A stretch of DNA of 64,000 nucleotides from Akebia trifoliata (Eukaryota; Streptophyta; Magnoliopsida; Ranunculales; Lardizabalaceae): assembly GCA_017979445.1 (NCBI GenBank), contig CM030714.1:13821892-13885891 (forward strand). Direction: 5' to 3'. A model generated the notes under the pieces. The model searched no databases. It saw only the letters and a program-made list of their open reading frames with translations, and was not told the origin of the DNA. Positions 33,801 to 45,638 of the stretch are shown here, piece after piece. Both the position numbers and the translations under genes were made by a program. Numbering within the stretch: position 1 is the stretch's first letter; the number at the start of each line of letters is the position of its first letter.

Positions 33801-36800
33801 TTTTCGAAACCGTCCCGGTGGTTTTGAAGATCTCGATGTGCTCGTCTCTTCTCCCTTCTACGATGAAAGACGGTTTGACCCGGAAACGGACGAAATCCAA
33901 GGTCAAAGTTTTGAAATTTTCATATCCAAATACGACTGATTTTTGACGATATCGGGTAAAATAGAAAGTGAAACAAAGAAAGGTTGGGTGGGTTTTATAG
34001 AGAACGTAGCTACGGACATTTCTCCCTTCTGCGTCGATCGTCGAAGGCGAGCCGTTTGTAAGAGATCTGAGATTGAAGATCGAAAAAGAAAAAAAAAATT
34101 CGTTTTTTTTTATATGTCTCGGCCGTATGGACGCGTTGGGGAAGATGACATATAAAAAAAATTAAAATTATTATTTAAATAAAATGTGGGACGAATTCGG
34201 TATTTTGTCAATTGTTTCCATTGATGATAACTTTATCATCCGGACTCCAAAACTGACAAATGAATACTCTATTTCACCTAATTTTTCGTTTCGGATCTAA
34301 TGGTATAGTCAATTTCTACAAATTATGTCTCCATAAAAAATTTACATTTTTAGCCTGATGTGACCCCTAAACTTGATGTCATTTTCGTTTTTGGCGATAA
34401 TTCGACTTCCTGATCTCCAAAAATGACAAATAAATAGTCCATGTTGAATAATTTTTCGTTATGAATCCAATGGTATAATCAAATTTTAAAAATTATTACT
34501 CTAATAAAAAGTCATTATTTTAGTCTGGTCCGACCCGGTAATCGAGGATTTTGCAATTTTTATATTCGGACTCACATTTGAGCGTGCTTACAGGCTAAAG
34601 TATGTTTTTCGAGCATTTTGAATCCAATGGTGGGGTCAAATTCCATTAAAAATGATCAGAATAAGGTCCTACAGTTTTACCCTAAGTCCCACTTTCAAGA
34701 TTTTCTTAAAATTCCACTATTTATTTGTTCCTCGAGATACGAATTAAAAGTTCGGGGTTTTACAAAGGTGTCGAGATCTTCAAAATCACCGAGTTAGACT
34801 AAAAAATAAGTAGCTTCGAAATCCAATTCATCTTGATTTTCGTGTCGTTCGCTTCGATTTTCACGCACGCATTTCGATCATTTCACACAGAGATAGTAAG
34901 GAACTCTCAATTTCTATTAGAAATCGTAGATTGTGAAAATTGCATTTATGATTTTATCAAAATTTTTTATATATTTTCAAAATATAGAATTATTTTGTTA
35001 TTTCAAAATTCACGCTAGAAATTGCATGTTTGATATGTTTAATTTTATTTTTTAACAAATTATAAGTGTGTAGATATTTTAACGGGTTATTTCCATCAAT
35101 TGGGTCTTGTGCACTGCTCGGATCCCGTTTTGATATAAAATTTATATTACTTTTCAATATTATTGATAAAAATAAATTCTATAGTTGAAAAATATGATTT
35201 AATATTCAATGAATTTATATTGAGTGGATGAATATCAGAAAATGGATATTTTATTGAAGAGATTGAAAATTGAAAAAAAATTGAAAAAAGAAAAAAAGGG
35301 GATGAAACGGCAAAATGTTAGAATAACACCCGAGGGGTGATGTCTGTATTTTACATTGTTTTGTTGTGTGTAGGTTGGTGAATGGATATCTAGGGATAAT
35401 ATTACTGGTTGCATGTTTATTTACTTTCTCTTAGCGCGAGGCGCTGTTTATTTTTCCATTATGTTGTTTATTTTAGGTCGGTGGCCACAATTGCATGGTA
35501 GGAAACTGGATATCCATTCTCAATCCTATAATATTAATTTCTTATTTGTTTTCCAAATAAATTTCTTATTGGTTTTCAAAGAAAAGAAATGATATGTATA
35601 TGTAGCTATTTTGTGAACTGTTAAAGATCTTGTGAATGCCTGAAGGGATAGTGCGTCATATCATCCGGAGTGGTGTACTATCTTGGGATGTACGGTAGGG
35701 ACCACCAAACTCTTACTTGGTATGGGACGCATATGAGAGTGAATTCACAATTGGAATCCGGGTTTATTCCTCTCTATCTTTACTAGTGAACTTGTAATGT
35801 AAAGGTGGTCGTATACGAATGGTTTGTATATTTGGGAATCACATGCACGCCTGATAGGCATAGACGAAGATGATTAGTTAGTAATCACTAACAATCTATA
35901 GTAGTCGAACGTTTTGACACATCGAAATGAGACCCACTGCTTACGGTCACGTCAAACGGTCAGCCTGAGCCGGATAAATGGTCAACCAAACGTGGTAAAT
36001 GCAGCGATCGGCCACAAAATCAAGAACTAAAAGCTAGAGAATAATTGTAACATCATGTCCCGACTAAAAGCGATCCAATCGTGAATCTCAACTCTCTAAT
36101 TCTAATACTCCACCATTGTATATTATGTATCTATTGTCTTATTTTGACATATAAAATGAAATATATGTTTAATGTTTCCATTTGATTAATTAGATTTGTA
36201 TAAGAAAAAAGAATGTTATAGTGAATACTGCTGATCGATGTAATGTGAGTTTTAAAATATTTAGTTGCTCATCCCTGATTATATGTACCAGTTAATCGTA
36301 GTTTCTTCTGTAAAACTTTGCATATTTTAAAATGATTCAGTATGTTTATTCATTCATGTTAGGAGAGGTTATTAGTAGAAATTGTTTGTTTCCCTACTAG
36401 GTAACCATTGTTACTCACCATTTTCTTCTCCATTTTTTTTAGTTTCAGATCTGAAGCTTGGCGAAGTAGGTGTAGAAAACAAGTGAGAATCATCTGGTGG
36501 GTCAGATAGACAGTCAGAGTTCGTCACTTGATGAGTATTGGGGTTATACCCCCTAATGGTGTCGATTTGTCCAAAAGTATTATAAATTTTGTTCTGAGCG
36601 ATAGGACTTATGTTAGAGTGAGAAATTTTCTTATAATCCTAGATTATAATTTCTTCTTCCACACTCTAATCTTTCATACGTTATTAGATGTTTATAGGCT
36701 TCCGCTAGTATTATATTTTGTATATATATGCAGGATTGTATGTTGTTTATCAAGTGTAGGTTGAACGTCTTGAAATGCTAACATAAACAGATGAGACCAT

Positions 36801-36876
36801 GCCGAAATTTCGAGGTGCCACCTAGTACCTCGAGATCTGAAATAGGGATTTGTGTTAGCGTTTGGTGGGGCGCCAC
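30884..36876 (+). mobile_element. Tekay-like solo LTR split by a second, inverted Tekay-like LTR
   Basis: Plus-strand LTR sequence runs 30884-31803 (tataaaatcccaagttttcg...agaaaggacga) and resumes at 34765 (ggtgtcgagatcttc...gggcgcca). It follows the same order as 14724-17884 and has a net length near 3.0 kb. The start has TA for TG. No clean target duplication could be read (ctctt on the left versus ctttc/ttctc on the right). Confidence 0.85.
31804..34764 (-). mobile_element. Tekay-like solo LTR, minus strand, nested
   Basis: Plus-strand text begins ctaacacaaatcccc (reverse of the LTR end ggggatttgtgttag) and ends gttcggggttttaca (reverse of TGTAAAACCCC). AAGG at 31800-31803 and AAGGT at 34765-34769 form the target duplication. 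About 20 bp of the LTR end, with the last T of the left duplication, have been lost. Confidence 0.85.
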
Positions 36877-36878
36877 TT

Positions 36879-37930
36879 TCTCACTCTCCGAAAACCTAAT
36901 CAATTCCCCTCTTAAATAACCCATTTTTTAAATTAAAATCCACTCCTTTCAATTCACCATACCCTCAACCATCATCTTACACCCACAGTCTCTCAACCAA
37001 ACACCATTCATTTCATTCGACCTAATACTTAACTCAAATGGGTTGAAAGATCCAACCTATTTGGGTTACAAATAACCCATTTAACCCTTCTTATATAAAT
37101 ACATTTTTATCACCCTTAATTTACAAATCCTCTCTCATAAACCCTTAGCCATTTTACTCTATTTCATTTTTTCACTCAACTCTACCTTTAAAAATACTCT
37201 CCAAATCCTATAAAACCCCATCATTCTCAACTCACAAAATCTAATGAAAATTTAAGAAAAAATACAAAAATCCTATATCTCCCAAAAATACTCCATCAAC
37301 TCTCAACTCTCTCAAATCAAACATTATCTCCTCTCAATCTTCTATCCAATCTTACACATTCAAGATAAAAAAAAGTAGACTTATCATTTGAAGAATCAAA
37401 GAAGATAAAGTCAAGAACAAGGTGAGCTTTGGACAAAACACCCCCTCTCACCCCTCTAACTTCCCCTCTTTTACTTATCTCCCATTCTCTACACCTATGC
37501 ACACACCACAAATGATTTGAGTTATCGAAGGGGCCCTTTTTCAATAAGGGTACCCTCAATGGATTGAATTAACATCAAAGCCCCTCATACTTGAGGGCAC
37601 ATAACGAATTTTTTCGACTTTTTTATTTTATTTTATTTTCAAAAAAGGATCGAATCCGAGGTTACCACCAACGGTGGAGCGAATAGGGTGCCTAACACCT
37701 TCCCTACTCCCTAACATGGACTCCCTTACCTAGAATCTTGGACCAAATGAGTTGTATCTATACGAGAGTCACTAAACGCCGAAACAAATGATTTTTCAAA
37801 AGAATACATTATGGGTAACCATTCACACCCTTTTACAATATGAATAGTGGTAACTCCAAAATCCCTCAATGTGGTTGGGATATTCGAAAATCTCGTGTCC
37901 ACATCCACACTCCTACGAAGAGAATTCATA
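36879..37930 (+). mobile_element. LTR (outermost of the nest), right part
   Basis: This continues the G-poor composition of 30139-30883 and includes a TATA box at 37092. The tail aatagggtgcctaacaccttcc, with ccctaacatggactccc, resembles the same place in the Tat LTRs at 9009 (reverse) and 51700 (gcttaacaccttccaatccc). Its right border is not sharp. Confidence 0.55.
37092..37101 (+). promoter_or_regulatory. TATA box of the outermost LTR
   Basis: tatataaata is followed by about 600 bp to the conserved cctaacaccttcc block, as in the related LTRs. Confidence 0.45.
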
Positions 37931-37975
37931 GTGTACATACTAACAAGTATCTTATTTTTGACCATCTAAAGTTTA

Positions 37976-38084
37976 GCCAGTGCATGTACTCCAACGGACA
38001 CACTACCGTATGTGTTAAGGCTGTTAGATGTTAGTTGTTTGTTAACTATGGCTAGCCAATGCATGTACTCTAACAGACACACTA
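37976..38084. repeat. 31-bp direct repeat pair
   Basis: gccagtgcatgtactccaac (from 37976) recurs as gccaatgcatgtactctaac (from 38054). Both are followed by ggacacactac or agacacactac. Confidence 0.75.
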
Positions 38085-39222
38085 CTAAAATTCAACTTTT
38101 GATACAATCGTTATTTCGATTATTTTATAATTTAAAATTTAAATGAAATACTAACAGTTGGAAATTTGACCGTTGTCGTTTCCTACACAATACACTATAA
38201 ATTCGTCCAAATTTTCTACACTATAAAATTTGATATACATTATAAAAAAAATTCAAATTCCTCAATTCTTTTATTTCTTCATTCTCCATTCTCCCATTAT
38301 GGCTCCATAATGTCCATTCTTTAATCTTAATTTCAACCAATACAACTACTCCCGCAATTTGATTTTCAATAGATGTTCAATTCAAAAATATTCAATGTAC
38401 CTCAATTTTTTCTGGTCAATCATAATTCTCATCTCATCAACCTGCTCAGATGAATAATATACAACCTCCCACAATCCAAAAGAATAAAAAAAGGCAAATG
38501 CATAAAAAGAAAGGAATCTTAATTAGAGAAAGGGGGAAGGAGCTTTGTGTAAAGGTTGGGTGTGTGTCTCAATTGATGCAACCACATGTAAGAATCAAAC
38601 GAGAGGAAAATTAAGGGATCGAATTTATGAATCATGAAAAGTTTAATAATATTTTGGATTATTCGACAGATAGAATTAGCTCAGGTTTGATGAATCATTA
38701 GTCGATCATTTAATCCCACTTCAACAATTATTTTCAATAAATTCATTAGATAAAGAGGTATCCATCAAGTGGTTACAATATTCAAGATTTGGTAAGTTAA
38801 TTAGTTGACACATTTTTTCTTATATGATTTTATCTAAATTGCTACTAATTTTAATTATTATTTATTATTTGTAGATAGGAGTTATATTATGAAAAAGAGG
38901 GGCAATTTTAGTGGGATGGTTGTTGACTACTACTCAAAGACAATCCAAAATGGTTTGTTATACCAAAGAACATAAACAAAATAATAATAATAAAAAAGAT
39001 TGCACAAAAGAGGAAAGGCAATATCATGTGGATGTTGATAAAATTGAAGATTCATTTAATCCTTCTACTCTAGCACCAACATCAGGTCTAGCAATTAATG
39101 ATCTCATGAGATGCCATGAGCTCCTAGATGAAAAGCAACAAAGAACATGTGTTGAAAAAAGAACGTAAATATTGTAAACTTATTCATTGAATAATTTAGC
39201 AACTTCAAAAATGATCAAAAGG
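38085..39222 (+). other. Unassigned stretch with an intron-like segment
   Basis: No family recognised. 38792-38874 has good plant splice signals: ggtaagtt at the left, a T-rich tract and ttgtag at the right, length 83 bp. The following 39-85 codons (38911-39168) are open and Lys/Gln-rich. It could be a relic of a host gene or a DNA transposon, but I cannot name it. Confidence 0.3.
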
Positions 39223-39227
39223 AAATT

Positions 39228-42136
39228 TGTAATACCTCGAATTCGAATTAGTATCTCGAGAAAATAAAATAGTGAAATTTGGAGAAATTTTAACAGAGGA
39301 ACTTAAGGTAAAATATTCAGATTTTGTTATGTCCATTTTTAACGAAATTTGACTTTGCCATTGGATTCAAAATGATCAAAAAAAATATTTTAGCCTGTAA
39401 ACACGATTTAATCAAAAATCGATCGAAAAAGTTATTAAATCCTCGAGTTTCGCATTAGATATTTATCAAATAGGTAAACGACACTTTAGAAAAATAATTT
39501 TAGGAATTTGATCATATCATTAGATTCGTATCGAAAAATAACCCAAAATAGAATACAAGATTATCCAAATTGACATTTGAGAAAAAAATAACTCCCGAAA
39601 TGACGTTTACGTCCCACTTAAGTTATAATATCTGAATTCTATTAGAAAATTTTGATTTCTTATTATTTTCCTCTCCAAATGAAATTCATCCATTTTTCTT
39701 CAAAATTTACAACTCAGATCTACATCGAAGTAGAACAATTCAAGCTTTACCGTAAAAAGAAAAGTCGTGCACATCGTCAAGGACTACGCGCGAACACAAA
39801 AAAAAAATGATTTTCGTCGAAGAAAAAATTTGGAGATTGACTAGAGACGATCTTAAACTCTGTTCAACCGTCGAATATAACTCGAAGTAGGTTGCCTTCC
39901 CTTCTACCTTCTAGTTATGCAATAATTTCATAAAAAATTCATGTGATCCTCGATAGATCGATTGTTTCATTATATTTATACATATTTGAACGTATTGGAT
40001 CATGTTTGCATGATTATTTTTTATTTATTTTAGTTCATTTGATGTATTTTATGAGTAGTATAAGGTTTGTATCGATTTTTATTAAGTTTCGATGAAAAAT
40101 CAGTAATTCAAAAATAAATAAATCCAAATGTTGACTGATCAAAAAAATAAAATAAATCCAAATGTTAAGTTTAGTTCAAATTTTTATTTGTGTTGCTTCC
40201 ATATAGTATGTATACCCATTTCCTACTTTTATTTCATTAAAAATATTTAAGTAATTTTCAATTACTTTAAGTTCTTTAATGAAATTAAGATTTTACCTCT
40301 TATTTCGAAACGTTGGGAATGGTTTTAAGATCCAAATCTTATCGTATCAAAATCTGATTTTTGATTTAAAAAATAAAACGTAAAATTCGAGATTTTCTTC
40401 CGATTTTCAAAACGCGATATCTTAAGCGTTTCTTTGAATTAAGTAATAAAAAAATTTATGGTGTTTCACATGTTGTCGAGGGCTTTCATGTACAAAAACT
40501 CGTTTTCAATTTCAACAACTTTGAAATAATCATTTTTTTACACGTAGTCAAATTTTCACAGATTTTTAGCTTTTACGTCTTATGATTTTATAGTATTTTT
40601 CTAGTCTTTCGACTCAATCAAAGCCATCAATTGAAATTAATTGATGTCTTATGGGTTTCAAATTACTTTAAAAGTAAAATTACTTTAATAGATATGTAGG
40701 AAATTAGATAATAGATTGATCGATTTGATTAATGGATGGATAGAGAGAATGTATATTCTCGACTGATTGATGGGATAGTGCCTCCAGTTCTACATAATGT
40801 CCATGCCATGTAAAACGTAATAGATAGATAGAGGGATGGGATGGTTGATAGATGAAAATGATAGATGATTGTCACTAGAAGGCATTACCAGATCTTGTTT
40901 GTATTTTTAATTAAAAGAAATTATATACTATATACAAAATAAATTATTTTGTTGACTAGAAAATATTCGTAGAAAACCCATAAAGAGTGACGTATTGCTG
41001 TATATCCAGAAATGGCGAGTCAATCTAAGATAGCGCTAGATGTCATATGCTCTTCTGTAGTATGGGATACCTTAGAGCATATTATAGCTTATGAGATCTG
41101 AGAATTTCTCTTACTTATTTCTTGGGGAACGTTGTATGTGAAGGTGGTCTCTGTATAGTGTAGAGGTAGGCGGGATTCACATGCATTGTCTCTTGATAGG
41201 CTTCGATGCGAGGGATTTTCTAGGCTAGTTAGTGATCACTATTAGTTTGTAGTCGTCAAACGGTCGACCTCACCGTTAGTTGAACTCAATATTGGATTTT
41301 GGTGAACGACTAGTTTGAGCCGGATAAATAGTGATCCAATTGTGGAATGTTAGGCTGGCCACAAAATTAGATTATAATGATGGGATTCCACATCGGATTG
41401 GAACTGGAATAACGAATTGCTATAGTCAAAGCGGTTATATCAACGTGTTCATCTACTCTCTTATCGACTAAACCGCCGTGTTCTTATTATGTATATTTTT
41501 TTTATTTTGTGATGTTTGATAAATGTTTTTATTTAAAAGATGCATAAGTTACTTTAAATGATAGAAATGATATATTAAAATTATTGTAACTGTTTACTGA
41601 GTGTGCTTAGACATTTATCGTATGTTACATTATGAAAAACTTACATTATTTAATTGTTAAAATGATTACTTGTGCATATATGACTCGTTGAACGACGTTC
41701 ATCCTTCTGAGTAACATTCCCTCGTTACTCACCTTATCAATCCCTTTACAAATTATTCAGCTATTGAGGAGTCCTTTAAGGAGGTCCATGAGGAGGACCA
41801 GATTGATGTTTTACCATCGTTGTGTCTTTGAGGATTAGTAGAGGATCCTAGCAATTTTTGCTTGTAGATAAGAATTATGTTAGTTTAAATTTTTTTGAAA
41901 TCTAATGTATTATGAGATTGAGGATTTTGATGATATCAGTATTTGGCGGTTGTTTCCATTTACGCTAGACTCTTGTTTAGATGTTAGTCAAATATTTGTC
42001 CCACTGTGTATATTTTCTTTTTCATAAGTATTATTACTTATGAATGTTCTATCAAGTTGTGTGATTGGTTACCTCACACCTCGATATTCTGACTGATGAA
42101 TCATAAGGATTCGTGTTGGGATTTCGGGACATGATA
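39228..42136 (+). mobile_element. Diverged Tekay-like solo LTR, target duplication AAATT
   Basis: It starts TGTAATACCTCGAATTCG. It shares landmarks in order with the Tekay-like LTRs: agtatctcgag, agcctgtaaacacg, tggattcaaaatgatc, gttactcacc, and a final block near gattcgtgttggg. It ends TGATA with AAATT at 42137-42141, matching AAATT at 39223-39227, so the terminal CA has probably become TA. Length 2909 bp. Confidence 0.7.
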
Positions 42137-42141
42137 AAATT

Positions 42142-44376
42142 CTTGAAAAAGATATTATTATGACACATAAATGATATCGACTGAAGATTCAAGCAAAAGA
42201 AGAATAAGAATGACTAAGGTTAGAGGCTAAATGTGAACAAGAGCGAATGAAGATTATGTTAAATTTTAAGCACACAAAATCTTTCTACATAACTATTATT
42301 CTATAATTCCCAATAGGATTAAGAATCATGCATATATCTCAAGAACCTATTCATGTTTCTAAGAATTAAGGTTAGGGTACTTACCTTATGCCATAAGTCA
42401 AAATCGGTGATCGGAGATTTGTGTTGGAGGTGTGTTTTTTGCAATCCATGTGGTGATGAATCGAAATGCATAAACCCCAAAGTAAAATCTTTAACTTCTA
42501 GATTCACATTCTCTCTCATTTTTAATTGGATTGACTAGGGTTCTAATGATTGATGGATATCACTATGTTCAAGACTCTAAAAATGTGTTTTATATGTTTC
42601 TCACTACTATTCCATTATGGGGTGACGATCCTCTTATATATATAGAGGATAGAGGGCCTAGAGTTTCTCTCTTAGTAAGATTCTTATCCATCAAGATTTC
42701 CTACTAAACTTAAAAGAGTATGTTTTTAATTATAATGATATTGAAAATCATCTTTAATTTGTATAGAATCCTTGTGCAAGTGAAATTACTAAAATGTATA
42801 AGTCAATAGGCCACACAAATTTGATTCAAACAGATTGTAGCCAAGCATGAGTAAGAACGAATGAGATTGGAGAAAGGGTAGCTATCTCTTGATCCTTAGA
42901 GGATGAGATCTCATTACATGAAGAACTCGAAGATATAGAAGAACTAGACTCGATTATAGGAATCAATCAGGATGATAAAGTTATTTTCTTTATTTAAAAT
43001 TTAAGATAGATGAATTCAAGGAGGTGAAATTGACAATTTATAGAATAAAAAATAAATTAGTGAAAAAAATAGTCTTTAAAATTTAGTCGTTAAGATAGTT
43101 GTTGGAAGTGCTAACTAGTTTGTACACTAACATGTACATTGGAGTTGATGAACTTGTTAAGTGACTGATATGTGAAAAAGATGCCTACGTGATATCTTTA
43201 ACATGTAGAATTTAGTATCTCCATTGGAGATGCTAGAGTGTGGTGTGCATTCCTCTTTGATTAATATTTGAGAAACCCTCTTATGTTTTTAGTATGTGAC
43301 ATTCCCCCTTGAATTCATTTCCGATTAGAGACTAACAAAAAATGACTTGGAAGCATTCCTCTGCAAATTGTACAAAATAAAACAGGATGGAGAAGAGGAA
43401 TCTTAACTAGGCGCAAGAAGTTACCTTGATCGAGTAGAACAATCGTACGTTGTTCTTGTCCTCCTAAGTAGATAATTCAGATTGGATGAGTGTAATGTAG
43501 AACAAGAAAAGATAATTAAGGTTTGGGGTTACATTTTGCTTGAAATGAGATCCCAAATAAGTCAGGCCTGAATCTAAATAAACTTGTCATCATCCAAGTC
43601 TAACCACAAATATTGGGCCGGTAACATAAACCCTAAATCACCATTCAACATATTGAAATTCACATCTAATTGAAATAAAATATTATATAATTAATTCTTA
43701 AAAAAGTTATTTAAAATAGTTTAATCAATTATCATAGCATGTTACCAAAATATTTATAATAATAATATTAAAAAAATGAATTTCTCATATAGATAACCCA
43801 CTCTGTCATGTGAGTTCAAGTCATATATGTCTCAATAGTTCAATTGCATCCGTAGAAAGTCACATGTCATAACATCTTAAAAGACAACTTTTAATGGAAA
43901 TAAGTGCTTGAAACAATAACTGTGGCCCATAAATCCTAGAAAATCAACATAAAAATTATAATTGAAAACCTAAAAACTAAGAAAGATCAATATATATTTT
44001 GATAGAGTCCCAAAAAGAAAAGTGGTCTTCTATTATCCCTAGACTAATGCTAATTACTTAAATACCATCACCTTCAACCTTTAGCCAAAGAAAAATCCTT
44101 GATTTAAAAAAAAAAAAATTCATCATCTTTAGGATCTTTACCCTCTATTGCAACATTATTTATTTATTTATTATTATTATAAATTTATTCACCCTTACAT
44201 TCCCTTTGTGGAAAGCCTTTGAATATTCTATTAAAAAAATTATATTCTTTTCTACTTCCCCAAAAATCCAATCTTCCTTTGTGGTTTGAAGGTTTACTCC
44301 TATGGTTGAATATGAAAAATCAAGGTTAAAAATGTCTGATTTTGAGAAAATAGACATGATATAAAATAAAATAAAT
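42142..44376. other. Unassigned AT-rich stretch
   Basis: No coding family recognised. 42300-42720 contains tatatatatagaggatag and resembles an LTR promoter region but has no identified partner. 43680-44150 is simple AT-rich sequence. A 65-codon minus-strand frame (44160-44357) next to the viral fragment is not recognised. Confidence 0.4.
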
Positions 44377-44391
44377 TATATATATATATAT
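44377..44391. repeat. (TA)n microsatellite at the viral border
   Basis: About seven TA repeats directly abut the inverted viral fragment. A second AT run borders the other viral end at 59333. Confidence 0.9.
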
Positions 44392-44701
44392 TCTGATAAT
44401 CCATCTACATTCCATTCATAGAGAGACTTTCCATCATAAATTGATTGTGTTATCATACTCATTTCTTCGTATTGTGTGTCTATTGGACTTGGTCTCTTGT
44501 AATGATTAGGCATCATTGGTCTATTATACCTAAATGAATGTAGGGTTGTTGCCATATTTATTTCATCTTCTTGAAATTGTTGGGTGAGTTCTTGGAGTTC
44601 TGTATCAATCATGTTGGAGGTTTCTTCTTCAGAACTTGTTTCTGATTCTGAGTTTTTAAGATGTGCTATTTCTAATTGATTTAGAACAGTGATTTCTTTT
44701 T
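44390..44701 (-). pseudogene. Endogenous pararetrovirus fragment, inverted (region before the coat protein)
   Basis: On the minus strand an open frame of about 104 codons runs from 44701 to 44390. It is an acidic, Ser/Glu-rich stretch (SETSSEEETSNMID) followed by a Tyr/Met-rich part ending YEWNVDGLSEY. The residues VDGLSEY recur at the beginning of the plus-strand viral frame at 44702. This minus-strand piece is therefore the part normally just before the coat protein, now flipped. The 20 bp at 44390-44409 are the reverse complement of 44702-44721. The Caulimoviridae assignment comes from the downstream domains. Movement-protein sequence is not seen. Confidence 0.75.
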
Positions 44702-45633
44702 GTAGATGGATTATCAGAATACAATATCTTATCATTATTACAAGAAATGACAATGGTCTCTATTACAGCCCAACCATATGCTTCTGACCATCAAATAGCC
44801 CAAAGACTAGTTTCAAGTTTCACAGGACGATTAAAAGGATGGTGGGATAATTACGTCACACAAGACCAAAGAACTTTTATTTTAACAAAAAACAAAATCA
44901 CAGAAGATGAAACACCTATAAAAAATGAACAAGGACAAGATATAGGAGATGCAGTTAACACCTTCATTTATGCCATAATAAAACACTTCATAAGAGACCC
45001 AGACCATTATAGAGATAGATCCTCTGAACTCCTAACCAATTTAAAATGTCTAAAACTCCATGATTTTAGATGGTACAAAGATGTCTTCCTCACCAAAGTA
45101 ATGCTTAGAGCTGACTGTAACCAAAGCTTTTGGAAAGAAAAATTGATCTCAAGACTCCCCACATTATTTGCAAAAAATGTAAGAAAAAGAATCAGATCCC
45201 TCAATAATGGAAATATCCCATACATCGATCTCACATATGGACAAATCATCTGTTTCATCCATTCAAAAGGTCTAAAACTCTGTAATGATCTCCGTTTCCA
45301 ACATAAACTAAAACAAGATTTTTTTTCCAGTCGCAAAAAATTAGGTCAATTATGTGAACAATGCGGTCATCCTCCACCTTTTTCTTCGTCCTCTTCCAAA
45401 ATCTCCAAACGTTCAAAAAAAATTTTTGCCCCCAATATAATAGATATAATACTAGCAATAAGCCACCTAAACCCTCACCTCAAAAACAATATTATAAAAA
45501 AAAAACAAAAATAAATAAAAAAAGACTTTTAAACGTTCTCATAAACAACAAAAGCAATCAAAGAAAACACCTACATATTACAAATATGGAAAAATAGGAC
45601 ATTACAAGAATCAATGTAGAGTAAAATAAAAGA
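44702..45633 (+). pseudogene. Endogenous pararetrovirus coat-protein region
   Basis: A frame of 255 codons (44747-45514, open upstream to 44702) carries the Caulimoviridae coat-protein core, with GRLKGWWDNY and a long central helical part. In another frame near 45576-45620 lies the nucleic-acid-binding knuckle, YKYGKIGHYKNQC, in which the first two Cys positions are Tyr. The A-rich stretch before it probably carries the frame break. In caulimovirids this region packages the DNA genome. The sequence is interrupted at 45638 by a 10-kb retrotransposon and continues at 55603. The copy is defective. Confidence 0.85.
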
Positions 45634-45638
45634 TAAAC

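Noticed and set aside
30879..36883. Possible target duplication of the outer Tekay-like LTR (ctctt versus ctttc or ttctc)
   Set aside because: Matches are no better than chance with mutated ends, so no duplication is claimed.
44160..44357. 65-codon minus-strand frame beside the inverted viral fragment, considered as movement protein
   Set aside because: No recognisable movement-protein motif, and separated from the viral piece by the TA run.
45007..45336. 109-codon minus-strand frame
   Set aside because: Shadow of the viral coat-protein frame on the plus strand.
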